A stretch of 64,000 nt of DNA from Nymphaea colorata. Taxonomy: Eukaryota > Streptophyta > Magnoliopsida > Nymphaeales > Nymphaeaceae. The stretch covers positions 17,110,370 to 17,174,369 of the forward strand of contig NC_045140.1 of assembly GCF_008831285.2 (NCBI RefSeq). Reading direction: 5' to 3'. This document shows, in pieces, positions 51,661-64,000 of the stretch (position 1 is the stretch's first letter; every line of letters starts with the position of its first letter). Made by a program: the position numbers and the translations under genes. The notes below the pieces were generated by a model, which was given only the letters and a program-made list of their open reading frames with translations, did not search any database and was not told the DNA's origin.

Positions 51661-51917
51661 GATCACAATAATCTTCCTTGATGCCAATCCAAATTTAATA
51701 ATTTCTCATCTCCAAGAAACAATACGAAAGGAAAATGATCACTTCTCAAAGATCATTCATGGTGTCAATATGAGTAATCCCCGTAGCAATTTTAAGAAAT
51801 CTGTGCCTGTTTCCTTGATTAGGAGCGAGAGGTTGGTGATCAAATTTTTTGTCTGATTTCAAATATTCATTTGCACAACGGCAAGATATTTAATAGGAAG
51901 TCGCTTTCTATATTTTG
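51661..51917. repeat. Direct repeat r2, upstream of OPT-A
   Basis: A second copy of the OPT intron-1 segment, starting 64 bp upstream of the OPT-A ATG, exactly where left-arm homology to the right arm ends. It keeps the caagatatttaatagg block that r1 has lost, so it was copied before r1 lost it or from the other arm. Confidence 0.88.
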
Positions 51918-52319
51918 ACCGTCTCTAAAATATTGCGTTTTGAATCTCTCAAGATTCTCTAGGCTGGATAAGATTCAGGCAGCAAATTTTCCATTCTCAA
52001 AAAAAGCAAGGCCGTTTTTCCGTATGATTCCAGAGTTGAGAGGATTGGAGGATCATTTCTGAGGTTGATAGTCTTTCTTTATAGACTTTGTCATTATTTG
52101 AGTATGTATAGACTTTGTCTTTATTTGAGTATGTACGTCATTTGGTCAGACTATGATCCTAAGACAAACTTTTTTACTCTAACAGGGCCTGAAATAAACA
52201 AATTTTTTTATATTTATTAAACTAATTTTTTTTAAGATTTACACATCAATTTTTAAAGTTTTTAAAATTTGAGAGGGGTGGGGGGAATGGCCCTACCGGC
52301 CCACCCTTCCCTCCGCCCC

Positions 52320-52690
52320 TCACAACAAGTGAAGCAAGCTCGAACTCGCTCGTTTAAACTCGACTTATTTATAAATGAGTCAAACTCGAGTTCAAGATTA
52401 TGTTCAAAATGTTAGACGAGTCGATTTTGTGCTGTAAGAACTCGACTCAACTCGACTACATAATAAATGTTGAATTATATTGACAAAATAGTTAAACGAG
52501 TTAACAAGTACAGACATGCTTAACATAAATGAGTTAAATGAGTTGAGTTCGAGTTCGACTTTGAATTGTAGAGTCGATTTCGAGCTTGTTTTTTTGAGTG
52601 CAACTCGAGATCAAGTTGAGTTCGAGCTCAAATTTTCTGAGTCGAGCTGGGTCCAACTCGAACTCCTACTTGTCCCATGTGCAGCCCTAT
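52320..52690. repeat. CTCGAG-rich hAT-like element
   Basis: Dense in aactcgagttc / gagtcgatttc words, ending cttgtcccatgtgcagcccta, which on the minus strand reads TAGGGCTGCACATGGG, a hAT-like terminus. The left terminus is unclear because it abuts a different GC-rich element end. Confidence 0.5.
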
Positions 52691-53146
52691 TGAAGACCAG
52701 AGACAAGGAAGGTCTGATCTTAATTACTGTATGTAAATAGAACATCAGCAAATATGGCATGACTAACATGGTACAGCTAACTTTAACCTTTATTTTTAAG
52801 ATAAAATCCTTTCTTTTTCTTGCCTGTTGTCCGAAACTTTCTTAAACAAATCACCTTTCTCAATCTTCTCGATAGGGGTTGTGACCTTCATTAAAGACTG
52901 GCAAGTGAGTGAAGGACTCAACCTTTTTATTAACCGATAAATATAAAATGTCAGTTGCAAATTTTTATCGCCGTATTATCCTCCACGATTTACTGCTGCC
53001 CTCAGGTCTTATGTGCAAGGTCTTTCAAGTAAGCAATGAGCAGTGAATGCTTTTTATAAGAACAAAAATAGAACATCAGCAAAAATGGTGATGGTGTCAA
53101 TATCACCACCTGTATAAATATCTGTCAGTCATAATCATAGATGGGA

Positions 53147-53255
<109 letters not shown>

Positions 53256-53697
53256 CAAGTATGATCATATGATGGAAGTCGTAGTGGTTCTTGATGTATA
53301 AATGAAGCTTTTATCTGACAGGTGCTTGATCATGCGTATGCTGCCATGAATTTAAAGAGATTATGATGTGATCATGTTCAGGTTGAAGATGATGCCAACA
53401 TATGAAGCCAGTACTAATGTAGCTGTAATTGAAGATCATGGATGACCCGCATATATCAAGACGTAAAGAAAAGGAATGGTAGCCAATGACAGTTTCCAAG
53501 TTTTTTGGAAGCTTCCTTAGAAACAGTTGTGTTGTCTGTTTCCCTACAAAAATGAAAGAACTTGAAATGTGGAATCTAAGGCCCATCGTGGCCTTACTAC
53601 ACGTTAATTTCTTTATTCTCTTCTCTTTCATTTATTTCTTAATGTTTTGTGGTACACCATATGTAGATCATATTATCAATATGCATAACAAGTAATT

Positions 53698-53995
53698 ACG
53701 AGATAGTGTATATGAGATAACAAAAGATGTATGAGCCAATAAGATGACATATGAACGTATGAGATAACGTTAAACATGAGTATGAGATAACATTGAGGTA
53801 ATTTATGAGACAACAAATGTATGAGATAACACTAAACATAAGTATGAATAATGTTTATGAATTAATAAAATATTTGTGAGATAATAATATAACATATAAA
53901 TATATGAGATAACTTTAACAATAAGTATTAGATCATGTTTATGAGATAATAAAATATTTATAAAATAATGAGATAATACTATGAGACAGACACAA
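53698..53995. repeat. Degenerate tandem array with tatgagataac units
   Basis: At least three diverged units of roughly 62-85 bp begin near 53757, 53819 and 53900, each with (t)atgagataac followed by taaacataagta-like sequence and a second tgagata word. No ORF. Confidence 0.6.
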
Positions 53996-54097
53996 AAAGA
54001 AAGTGTTCTTTCTACTGCTTAGAGTGGTATATTAAAGAGTTATATTTTAGCTCTTATTAAAAATATTGAAATTATAGTTTCACCTAGAATTAAAAAT

Positions 54098-54165
54098 TTC
54101 TGGCTCTGTCCCTACTCATACTCAAAGGACTTCTGGCTCTGTCCCTACGCATACTCAAAGGACTT
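54098..54165. repeat. 33-bp tandem pair
   Basis: The unit ttctggctctgtccctac plus catactcaaagga occurs twice head to tail. The words resemble the GC-rich element ends seen at 52.3 and 56.0 kb. Confidence 0.75.
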
Positions 54166-54483
54166 ACTTAGAATTTTCGAACATGGTGGCCTTGATTACT
54201 GATAGTTGGCCTTGATGCACTGATGGTTGATTCCCAACCGGTTCTTCCTGTTGAAGATGGTGACATTCACATCACAATTGGTTGTCAATTGGTTTTCACA
54301 GGTTTTGAAAATGGAGAGAGTGGAGCCTGTGAAAGAGAAACAGTGGGGCTTGGGCAAAGGAAAGTCTGAGCTTCTCGTGCCATTGGAATTGTAGATAACC
54401 AAATTGAACATTCAGATTAATTTATTTAGGTTGCAAATTTGTTTAAACATCCAGCTTTCACATTATGGGATAGAGCGGGCCGC

Positions 54484-54486
<3 letters not shown>

Positions 54487-54537
<51 letters not shown>
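54487..54537. repeat. TA microsatellite
   Basis: About 25 TA units with one interruption (atgtat), close to the palindrome symmetry centre near 54,730. Confidence 0.95.
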
Positions 54538-54810
54538 GACACTTAGGTTTGGCATAAAAACCAACACCGTTATTTTTTTTGCTAAAAAAATATTTTAAAT
54601 ATATTTATAAAAATTATTTTCATATAAAATATGCTTTGATTCAAGTTGTTTTCATGAAAAATGTAGATTTTTTAATTATTAAAATGTTGATGTTATGAAG
54701 GCCATTTAATTTTTTTTATTATAAAAAGCCTATTAAAATCTAACAAATGACCAACTTAATATATATTTTCATCAACATATTCTTAAGATCATATCAATAA
54801 AGTAAGCTTC

Positions 54811-54812
<2 letters not shown>

Positions 54813-54851
<39 letters not shown>
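54813..54851. repeat. TA microsatellite
   Basis: About 19 uninterrupted TA units, on the other side of the symmetry centre. Confidence 0.95.
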
Positions 54852-54854
<3 letters not shown>

Positions 54855-57800
54855 CACAATTACAAGGACTGGTTTTATCCTAACCTAAGCATGAATTTGA
54901 CCAGATTATATAAACAAATCGAGATGTCCATTAAAAAAATGAGTGAATGGCAGGATTGTGTGAAATGTCTAAGTTTAAGTGTTCTAACCTTCTCAAGTCA
55001 ACCTCCGTTTCATGCAGATTCACGCCCATATTATTAATCAAAAAGTGCTCCACTAGAAAAATCTGTCCTCTGGATTCCAAAAAGGAGAAGAAAGGGTGTG
55101 GCCAACTTCTTTACACCGCTCCCTGTTAAAAAATGGGTATGAATGTTTTTCCCAGTGGGATTTGTATTCTGAGTTTCGAATTCAGATTGCTCGCAACTTC
55201 GGAGTTTCGACTGTTGAATTCACATCATGTGGCTTTCATTCCGGGGGGTGCAAGGATACACTGTTGAAATTTCTAAAGGAAAGATACTACAAGTTGGGGC
55301 AGATATTTAATAAGGGAGTAGTGTGTACAGGTTGAAGGTTTTCCTCTCTAGTCCCACTGGCGCCAAACAGTTGACTGGAAGCCTTGAGAAAACGACGCCC
55401 ACTTGGCCCGGATGGGCCTCTAGGTGTCAGGCTTGAAGACGATTGATGCGCTCGTCTGTCTTTCTCTCCATCTCTCCAGCGTAGAATGAGTAGCAACCTG
55501 ATAAGCCTTACTAGAATTGTAGTTAATCTAAGTGTGAAACACTAGTTCACCATCACTATCATTGTTATCAAGCCTTACTCTCATTCCATTTATGTGGTTG
55601 TTCATATCTAAAATTAAAACAGTTAAACTGAAGGTGCCCAATAAATGATTAAAATGGCAAGAAACATAGCCCATTCCAGTTACCACTTCCTTGGGGAGGA
55701 TTCCTTCGATATTCAACTTTTGGTCAATGCATTTGTCAAAAATTATGCCATATACATATTAGAGTTCTTTCTTTTTTCAATTATAAATTCACATGCATCA
55801 AGAGGACAGACAAGTTTAATTTTTTTCAGGGGCAAGTCAAACGGTCCAACAAATTTATTCAGATAGAGCCAAACTAAACCACAATCTAAAAAATATATTA
55901 TGCAATTAAAAAATTTTAATTTTGTTAATGTAATTTTTTTTTTTTTACTTAGCTAAGGTAGGGCCATGGCCTAGGCGGCCCCCTCCCACTGCCCCTGAGT
56001 CCAGGAATGAGCTACATAGCAAACTCGGGGTTCTGCTGCCGTGCAAGTAACAAAGTCTATCTGCTTAGAGTGCAATTTCTTTTGATTGCCTACATCATCT
56101 TAGAAATCAAGACTCAAGAGCGAGAATATTCATGGAGAGGATCCTTGCCACGATCACCAGGATCCTTATCAAAGGTAGACTGCACTGCGTTGAGACATCA
56201 AAGGTCAAGCCCGAGCCCACCACAGCCGTTCAATGGGTCACTTCAGTTTTGGTTACAACTGGTCAGTCTCATGCAGCAGGCAAAGTCTGACCACGCTTCA
56301 GAGTTCAGACCCAAAAGGATGAGTAAGAATGGACGGCTGCAAGAGTCAAACGCAAACAACGGCGAAAAAAAATTATGAAAACGGCAGTACATGACGATCA
56401 GATGTTCATACATGAGTCTTTTAACTTGCTTTGACTTGATCGCTGTTCTTGTAAATTATCTTGTTCGAAAACCTCTGGAGCGAACGAAGCAACACTTGCG
56501 TTCCTCGTCGAGGATTTGAAGCCCTCTTGTGCTTCCCGCGTTCGATCTACGTTCCAAAACCAGCAGCGAAAAAGTAGACTGATTATAAGAGAATTCTAAT
56601 AAAACAACAATGAATTTGTAGCTATCCTCCGATTGAACTTACAAGAGAATACATCATGTTTTACTTGCATATCCAGATTTAGAATATGGAAAAATAACCT
56701 TTTTTATTGGAAAGATTTTAAAGAAGTTAGGTAACTCTAAAGTATAATAACATACAAATAAATATATATCTAACTTTAAACAATTGTCAACAATAAAAAT
56801 TCCAGAATCATAATTTCTGCTCAAAATAGAATGGAATCAAATTTCCAGGTTGTTTCCCTTGCCTAAACTTCCAAGGCTTCAAATCGGGAAGCTTTTGTTT
56901 CACCCTTTATCATCTATGAGATTCGCGTTTGGTTATTGCACCATTCGAGCTGTCCCCGAGTATCAGATATATGCATCCAGTTCAAATTCGAATCTATTAT
57001 CCCATAAATAATGGAGTATGAATCCTTTATGCAGCAGCTTCAACATCAATATTTGAATTCGAATCCGATATCAAACAGAAAACTGATCCTTTCGATTACA
57101 TATAAAATCAGATCTTATCCCAGTAGAAATCTGGATCCAATTGCAGGAATCTGATTAAGAGAGACCAGAGAAATGGCTCAGCTGTGAGTTTACTGGTACA
57201 GCTAATACATTTATGTAAACATAGACTTGTAACTATTATCCAGCTCGCCTAATTAAATCATTTTGAAAAATGACCTTGTTTTGTTCAGGAATGAAAAGTT
57301 TGCAGCATGAATCTTGAGATTCAAAGCGCAATATTTTGGAGACGGTGAGTCAAAACATCGAGGAGGAAGTCCGGCGAGGAGAACCCGGTGAGTTTCAAAT
57401 GACAAGAATACCCTCCCCAGATTCCGTTCCAGAGCCCATGTTTTCAGCCGAGGTGGAGACATTAAAAGGTAATTTTACGACTAGGTGAGGAGGCACTTTA
57501 TTAGAAAAAGAAGCCTTCTTGTGAGTACCAGGCTGGAATCCGGAGGGCGCCGGAAGGTAGCAGAAAGGACGGTGGGAAAAGGAAAAAAAAATCACAATCA
57601 CAGTCGCATTCTTGGAGAGTCAATGGTGGGACCCACGGACGTCAATCCGCCGGAGCGTGTAGGAGTGGAAGAAACATAAAGAGAGGGAGGGAGGCTTGAG
57701 AGAGAAGAGCTCGAAGGCAAGACGCACAGAGTCGATGTGTAAGAAGCGAGAAGCCATGGCTTTTCTCTTGTGATCTTAGCATTTTCCCTGTCTTTTAGAA

Positions 57801-57856
57801 AGACAGAGAGAGAGAGCGCGCACAGCAGTTTGCTGGGGGATCTTGAATCTGATGAG

Positions 57857-60800
57857 ATGAGTGACTCAGGCGTTACAGACTCTTCATACAAGAATGGCGA
57901 ACGCCTCCCCGAGAATTTTAAGCAAGCGGAGGAGATAGGTCGGTTTCTGTTTTTTCTTCTTACTTTTCCCCTTGTTCTTTCTCTGCCATTTTTCCTTTCT
58001 CCATGTTTGCGGGATAGTCTTTAAGAAAAATTTTGATTCACGTGAGCTCTTTTCCCCTGTTCGATTTCTTCCATCGCTTCATCTTTTTTCGCCCGGAAAG
58101 TGTCACAAGTCACCGAAAGCCGATGTGCATGTCCCGTTCAGTTGTTCAATTTCTTTCAAACCCACTTCGTCATGCTCACCAACAAAGCCTTCCAATGCTT
58201 CTCCAACCAGAAAAGGCCATGATCAGTTGTTTCGCAGGGTGTAGTCCCTGTCATGGAGCGCAGACACCATTGCAGATACCAAAACTCCTAATTTCTTTCT
58301 CGGTTTATGAGCTTTGAAGTTGCCCGTGAGCAATTGAGTTGCTGGAGATTCATGCCCGCTTTGTCTCCTGTTAGATATTATGTGTTTTTTATAATATTCT
58401 TTTGGCTTTGCTGCTTGGATTATCTTGGCATTTGAAAATAGTGCCATGATTTTCCTCTTTTATTTTTGCGGTGGCTTGCTTATGGCATACGGGAAAGAGA
58501 GATGCGCATGTGTTCATTGAATTCCCCTCCTGTGAGAACATGGGAAAAGAAACAAAAAGAAAAAGATGATATATTTTGGTTGATGAGTGATGGCTACTTT
58601 GAAGTCACTCTGATCTCCAGTCGCCATCTTTTCTACCATACAAAGCAACTTCCTATTAAATATCTTGCCCTTGTGCAAATGAATATTTTATTATTGAAAG
58701 AAGACAAAAAATTTGATTCCCAACCACTCGCTCCTAATCAAGGAAACAGGCACAGATTTCTTAAAAATGCTACGGGGATTACTCATATTGACATCATGAA
58801 TGATCTTTGGGAAGTGATCCTTTTCCTTTCGTATTGTTTCTTGGAGATGAGGAATTTTTAAATTTGGCATGGCATCAAGGAAGATTGTTGTGATCAATCG
58901 AAACCCTGTTGAGATTGAGTACTGTGTCTCTCCTGCCCACCAGCCTCTTGTTCGAATGATTTTTAATACCTCTCTGGATTGATGGTTTTGTTCAGACGTC
59001 TGAGTTATTGTTCGGAGTCGGCCACTTCTCCGGTATGGCTCCTTTTGGATCTCTATCTGTTTCAAATTGCTGTTGAATCATTCCCCTCCGTTTTCATCTT
59101 TTTGGATTTTTATGAGTCGATCTAGTCTCTTTATCTCTCATGTCATTTGGTATTGGATATTGTAGATCATAAAACTGAGTGAGTAGATATAACCTATCTT
59201 ATCCACAACTAAAAATCAAGATTTTAGATCCAGCAAAGCTTGATCCGAGTTTTGGGCGCCTGATCTGGCGAATGTTCCGAGTATTATTTGGCTTTGTGTC
59301 CACAACAAATCTTCGCCAGTCAATGAAAATCTTGTTTGATTGCGACACTATTGCTACATTTATGCAGATGAATTGGAAAATTCGCCGATTGAGCAAGTCC
59401 GGCTGACGGTGCCGGCTACCGATGATCCGACGCTGCCAGTCCTCACGTTCCGGACATGGACCCTGGGCCTGTTCTCATGCGCCCTGCTGGCCTTCTTGAA
59501 CCAGTTCTTCGGCTACAGGCAGAACCAACTAAGCGTGTCCTCCATCTCCGCCCAGATCATTGCGCTGCCCCTGGGGAAGCTCATGGCGGCTACACTTCCG
59601 GTCAAGGTGGTCCGAATTCCGGGAACCAAGTGGGAGTTTTCATTGAATCCGGGGCCCTTCAATATCAAGGAACATGTACTGATCACGATTTTTGCAAACT
59701 CTGGCTCCAACTCCGTGTATGCTGTCAACATCATCACCATAGTTAAGGCCTTCTACCATAGGCAGCTCCACCCCATGGCTGCATTCTTGCTGTCACAGAC
59801 AACCCAGGTGAGTCTTCAGCTTTCCCTGTACTTTTGCAAACGGATTTGAATGACATACAAATGATAGCTTCCATATAGAAACCTGGCAGTGGCAGAGAAG
59901 TGTGGGCAATTGCCCACACAGAACCATACAAATTGCTTATTTATACAATAATTTCCCTGCATTCTGGCTCCTGCTGGTATGGCTTCTAATATTATATTTG
60001 TTTTATCATACAATCAGTTGGTATAGAAACATCAAGTCCCCCAAGCCTCAAACCTAATAAGAATTCAAATTTGTACACAATTCTAATAAACTAAATAACA
60101 AAAATATGGACCAATCTGTTGCCGCTCGAAGTCAACAAGCAACGAAACGGCCGACGGTAGCTCAATATGGCCGCATAATATGATATTTGTTTTTTAAAAC
60201 AATCAGTTGGTGTGATAGTTCATAGAAATTTGTAAGCATTCAAATTTACACACACCAGACCACACTTCCAATAAACTAAATTACAAAAAATGGACCAATT
60301 TGTTGCCGAATTCTAAGTCAACCACGAAGATTTTTCTTACCCCACTTGCGCTTTCTTGGCATCCATCGAGAAAATATATGAAAGGCAAGAAACGCTTTCT
60401 TAGTGGAGTTTGGAAAATCTTTCTCTTGCTCCATGCATGGGAAAGAAAAAAAGGAGAAGAAGACGACTAGATGAGCGACGTAATGGGAAAAAGGCAGACG
60501 CACATGACAAGCGGCGGTGGCCCGCAATTAATGGAAGACGCAGAGCAAAGCAGGAAGCTTTCATTACTTTTCCTCCCTTCGACAGCGATGTTGAATTTAA
60601 CTCATCATTAATGCAACATGCGTGGTTTTGAAAATTGAGTCTTCATGCTGCTATTCTCCGGACCCTTACTGATCTCTCTCTAAAATAATAATACTTGATG
60701 TTGTCTATTTTGGCGGACGGCTGTAGATGATGGGATATGGATGGGCGGGTCTGTTCCGGAAGTATCTCGTGGACTCCCCCTACATGTGGTGGCCTTCCAA

Positions 60801-63182
60801 CCTCGTCCAGGTCTCTCTGTTCAGGTCAGACTGAGACTGCCACTCATATTCTCTCTCTCTCCTTCTCTCTATATCGATATATTTTATGTATATTTGTATT
60901 TGTATTTTTCGGCTCTTCAACTCTTAAGAATGCTTACCAGTCGCTTGTTTCATGTAACAGAGCGTTGCATGAGAAGGAGGTGCGGCGAAAGCGTGGCACC
61001 ACGAGGCTGCAGTTCTTCCTCATGGTGTTTGTCGCCAGCTACTGCTACTACATCGTCCCCAACTATCTGTTCCCTTCAATCACCGCCCTCTCCTTTGTGT
61101 GCTGGATCTGGAAGGATTCCGTCACCGCCCAGCAGATCGGTTCCGGCCTCTCCGGCCTCGGCCTCGGCTCCATCGGCCTCGACTGGTCGACGGTTGCCGG
61201 GTTTCTGGGCAGCCCGCTCGCCACTCCCGGCTTCGCCGTCCTCAATGTAATGGCCGGTTTCTTCTTGGTGGTCTATGTCATGCTCCCCATCACCTACTGG
61301 ACCAACTCTTATAATGCCAAGCGCTTCCCCATCTTCTCCTCCCACGTCTTCGATCAGTGGGGCAAGCCCTACAACATCTCCCGGATACTTAATCAAAAGA
61401 CGTTTGAATTCGACCCCGTCGGCTATAGTGGCTATAGTCAGGTCCATCTGAGCATCTTCTTCGCCTTCACTTACGGCATCAGCTTCGCCACTCTTGCGGC
61501 TACCATCTCCCATGTTGCTCTCTTCCATGGAAAGTAAGTCTGATGTACTGAACCATCACTATGCAATTTGCTTCTGCGCGCGCATGTGTGGATGGAGTTT
61601 GATTGGAAACCACATTTTGGTTAATCAGATTTGAATTTGGTCAGATATCTGAACCAAATCTGAGCATGGTTCTACCATTACTGTGTGCAGATCGATCTAC
61701 CGGCAAACCAAACAGGCATTCAGTGATCGTGTTGGCGACGTCCACACCAGGCTGATGAAGAAGAACTATGTGGCGGTGCCCGAATGGTGGTTCAGCATCA
61801 TCCTGATTTTCGTGGTTGGCCTTGCCTTCCTTGCTTGCTTGGGGTTCGGGGGCCAGCTTCAGCTGCCGTGGTGGGGCATCCTTCTTGCTTGTGCCATTGC
61901 CTTCTTCTTCACGCTCCCTATTGGCATCATCCAAGCTACCACTAATCAGGTGAGCTCAAAAATACACTGTTAAGAAACCTTAGGCATTGGGTTCGATGTT
62001 ACCTCACCTTTGACCAGACTAGAACTACAGTTGATCAATTGGACTAACTGGTCAGTTCTCACTTTAAAATCCATGCTCGATCAACCAATCGGACCAGTAA
62101 TTTCTTTTACATATTCCGACCCATTTGTGCGGAATTTATTTATCGATTACTTGGTATTTTTCTTTCTTGTTCCATTTCACTTATACGAAGCTTGCATTGC
62201 TTGTGCAGCAACCTGGGTTGAACGTGATCACAGAGCTGATCATTGGTTACTTGTACCCAGGCAGGCCTCTTGCAAATGTGGCCTTCAAAACCTATGGCTA
62301 CATCAGCATGTCCCAGGCCCTCATGTTCCTCTCAGATTTCAAGCTTGGCCACTACATGAAGATCCCTCCAAGATCTATGTTCGTTGTTCAGGTCGCTCTC
62401 TCTGTCTCTCTCTCTATTTGAATGTGTTTGTCTGTGTGTGTGTGGTCAACTTGTTGATACAACTACAGTAACTCCGCTGGATCCTTCCATGTGTTCGTGC
62501 ATGTGTGTGCTTGATTTCGTGAATTAGAACTAAAACTATTGGCCTTTATCTTATTGCACAGCTTGTTGGCACACTGGTTTCATCGTCCGTCTACTTTGGC
62601 ACGGCATGGTGGCTGCTCACAACAGTTCCCAACATCTGCAACACAGCACTCCTCGACCCCTCCAGCCCATGGACTTGCCCGGGCGACGATGTGTTCTACA
62701 ATGCCTCTATCATCTGGGGTGTGGTCGGCCCACTTCGCATGTTTGGCAGGCTGGGAGTCTATGCCGGGCAGAACTGGTGGTTCCTAGTGGGTCTACTCGC
62801 ACCTGTCCCTGTCTGGGTGTGCTCACGCCTGTTTCCAAAGGCAAAGTGGATCAGCCTCATCAACATGCCCATCTTGATTGGTGCAACTGGGATGATGCCA
62901 CCGGCGAGAGCAGTCAACTACCTGGCCTGGGGAGCAGTTGGTATAGCATTTAACTTCGTGGTGTATAGGAAGTACAAGCAGTGGTGGGCACGGCACAATT
63001 ATGTTCTGTCCGCCGGGCTCGACGCAGGTGTTGCCTTCTCCGCCGTTCTCACCTACTTTGCGCTGCAGTATAGATCCATCTTTGGGATACAGTGGTGGGG
63101 TACAGAGTTGGATGACCACTGCGCTCTAGCACGTTGCCCCACTGAGCCTGGAATAGTGACAAAAGGGTGTCCTGTCTTCTGA
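57857..63182 (+). CDS. Oligopeptide transporter OPT-B, seven exons
   Basis: Paralogue of OPT-A on the opposite strand, same family and probable role. Exons: 57857-57938, 59368-59807, 60727-60824, 60961-61533, 61691-61949, 62209-62391, 62562-63182. Each exon has exactly the same length as in OPT-A, total 2256 nt, 751 residues, no frame break. [10 protein letters not shown] and KIPPRSMF are kept. By eye about 14 residues differ from OPT-A: three in the exon-1 tail, two in exon 2, one in exon 3, three in exon 4, four in exon 5, none in exon 6, one in exon 7. The sequence upstream (57250-57850) is continuous and GA-rich and looks like the native leader and promoter, unlike OPT-A. All six introns are GT-AG. 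It converges on the PPR pseudogene fragment. Confidence 0.93.
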
Positions 63183-63375
63183 GCTTACGTTATTGGTCCT
63201 ATAAAGTAGTTTGATTTGCTTACGGCCTTTAGTATAGGAGTTTGCTGATTCTACAACGGTTAGTCATGTGTATGAAGGATGATTCTTGGTGATGTCTGCA
63301 AAATATAGAAAGATTCGTTATTGTGGCTGTTTCCTTCATACAAACTGCTCAATTGTTCATATTTGATTAGTTAAG

Positions 63376-63381
63376 AATAAA
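63376..63381 (+). other. Candidate poly(A) signal of OPT-B
   Basis: AATAAA about 195 nt after the OPT-B stop, in the same context (gttaagaataaatcaagcac) as the signal of OPT-A. Confidence 0.5.
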
Positions 63382-63463
63382 TCAAGCACGTTCACAAACT
63401 GTTATGCATGAATAACAGCTTTCTTGAGTCATGACTCCTGTGAAGCGAAAAGCATCAGTGATG

Positions 63464-64000
63464 TCACCAGTAGTCCTTGCAAGAACAAGATCCATCGACA
63501 AAACGATGGAAGCGGCTCCTACCACGCACAATGATCTTGCGATTAGAAAACTTGGAGATCAGTTTTAGCGCAAGATGGCAATCAGCACAGACTCTTTGGT
63601 TCTTCATGATCCTGACAGGTGTTCCAGGCGAGGTTCCATGAGTCCAAAGACCACTGCTAGTTTCTGATTGTGGCGATACAGAGCATGTTCTTTATCTTCC
63701 TCAGCTATGTCTAGCAATACCGTAGAGGTTTCAGGAACATAGCCCATGAACTTCAATTGTTCTGCAAGTTCATGCCATTTCTCTTGCACCTCTTTTGCAC
63801 GAGGATGTGAGCCATCACCTGCAACGAACTCATGAGTCACTCCATCTATGGTGATGAAGATACACCCTGGTGTTTTCTTAATGCCACGATCTTTCACCAA
63901 TCTTCTCACCTTCGCTAGGTCATCCCATCTACCTGCCTCAGCATAGATGTTTGAGAGCACGACATAGTATCCATCATTGTGAGGTTCTATCTCAAGTAGG
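63464..64000 (-). pseudogene. Decaying C-terminal part of a second DYW PPR gene
   Basis: Inverted copy of the last ~540 bp of the intact PPR gene at 44087-45988, cut by the window end. It encodes the E+ and DYW regions in good alignment (GCIFITIDGVTHEFVAGDG) until about 63635, where a 1-bp deletion plus a substitution (gaggttttcat becoming gaggttccat on the plus strand) shifts the frame and brings a stop about ten codons later. Just upstream in the coding sense HSEKLA has become HNQKLA, so the catalytic glutamate is lost. Past the shift the old frame still spells the final KDYW and stop, with RDRSR changed to RGRSR. It is most likely non-functional, or would give a truncated protein without the zinc cysteines. 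Confidence 0.9.

Larger units (their letters stand above)
57799..64000. repeat. Right arm of a large inverted duplication
   Basis: Inverted counterpart of 45450-51655, containing OPT-B and the 3' end of the PPR copy. The inner edge is at the shared agacaga-agagcgcgc tract. Homology still continues at base 64000, so the arm is longer than shown. Confidence 0.95.

Overview
The window is nuclear DNA from a flowering plant. The genes have plant-specific families and plant-type introns (GT-AG, 0.1-3.5 kb), the intergenic DNA is AT-rich and full of small inverted-repeat elements and microsatellites, and the coding exons are relatively GC-rich. I cannot assign a species. All exon models below were built by hand from splice sites and reading-frame continuity. 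Every multi-exon model sums to a multiple of three.

Layout, left to right. 1-2.3 kb: no gene. 2.3-6.8 kb (-): a two-exon TMEM245-like (AI-2E permease family) membrane protein. 6.8-12.1 kb: no gene, with an old tandem duplication. 12.1-16.7 kb (-): a two-exon armadillo-repeat protein with a 3.5-kb intron holding a degenerate organelle-type tRNA-Phe-like fossil. 16.7-21.1 kb: no gene. 21.1-35.5 kb (-): a 16-exon GPI inositol-deacylase (PGAP1 family) whose first intron is GC-AG and whose second intron carries nested inverted-repeat elements. 37.9-43.0 kb (-): a nine-exon half-size ABC transporter matching ABCG26, the pollen-wall transporter. 44.1-46.0 kb (+): an intronless DYW-class PPR protein. 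46.3-51.6 kb (-): a seven-exon oligopeptide transporter (OPT-A). 51.7-57.8 kb: a repeat-rich spacer. 57.9-63.2 kb (+): a second seven-exon oligopeptide transporter (OPT-B). 63.5-64.0 kb (-): the 3' end of a decaying second copy of the PPR gene.

The main structural result is a large inverted duplication. About 45.45-51.66 kb and 57.80-64.00 kb are two arms of a palindrome with a 6.1-kb spacer. Paired positions sum to about 109,455. The right arm runs off the window. The OPT copies have identical exon lengths (752 codons including stop) and differ at about 14 residues by eye, so both look functional. The PPR copy on the right arm has a 1-bp deletion and has lost the catalytic glutamate of its deaminase motif, so the two genes of the duplicated block have had opposite fates. 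OPT-A has lost its native upstream sequence: about 60 bp before its ATG, homology to OPT-B stops and a second copy of an intron-1 segment begins.

The genes do not form one pathway. PGAP1 acts in the ER on GPI anchors, ABCG26 and OPT are membrane transporters, the PPR protein is an organellar RNA-editing type factor, and the ARM and TMEM245 proteins have poorly defined roles. I found no unprecedented multi-gene system. The items most worth following up are the palindrome, the promoter replacement, the GC-AG intron and the nested elements.
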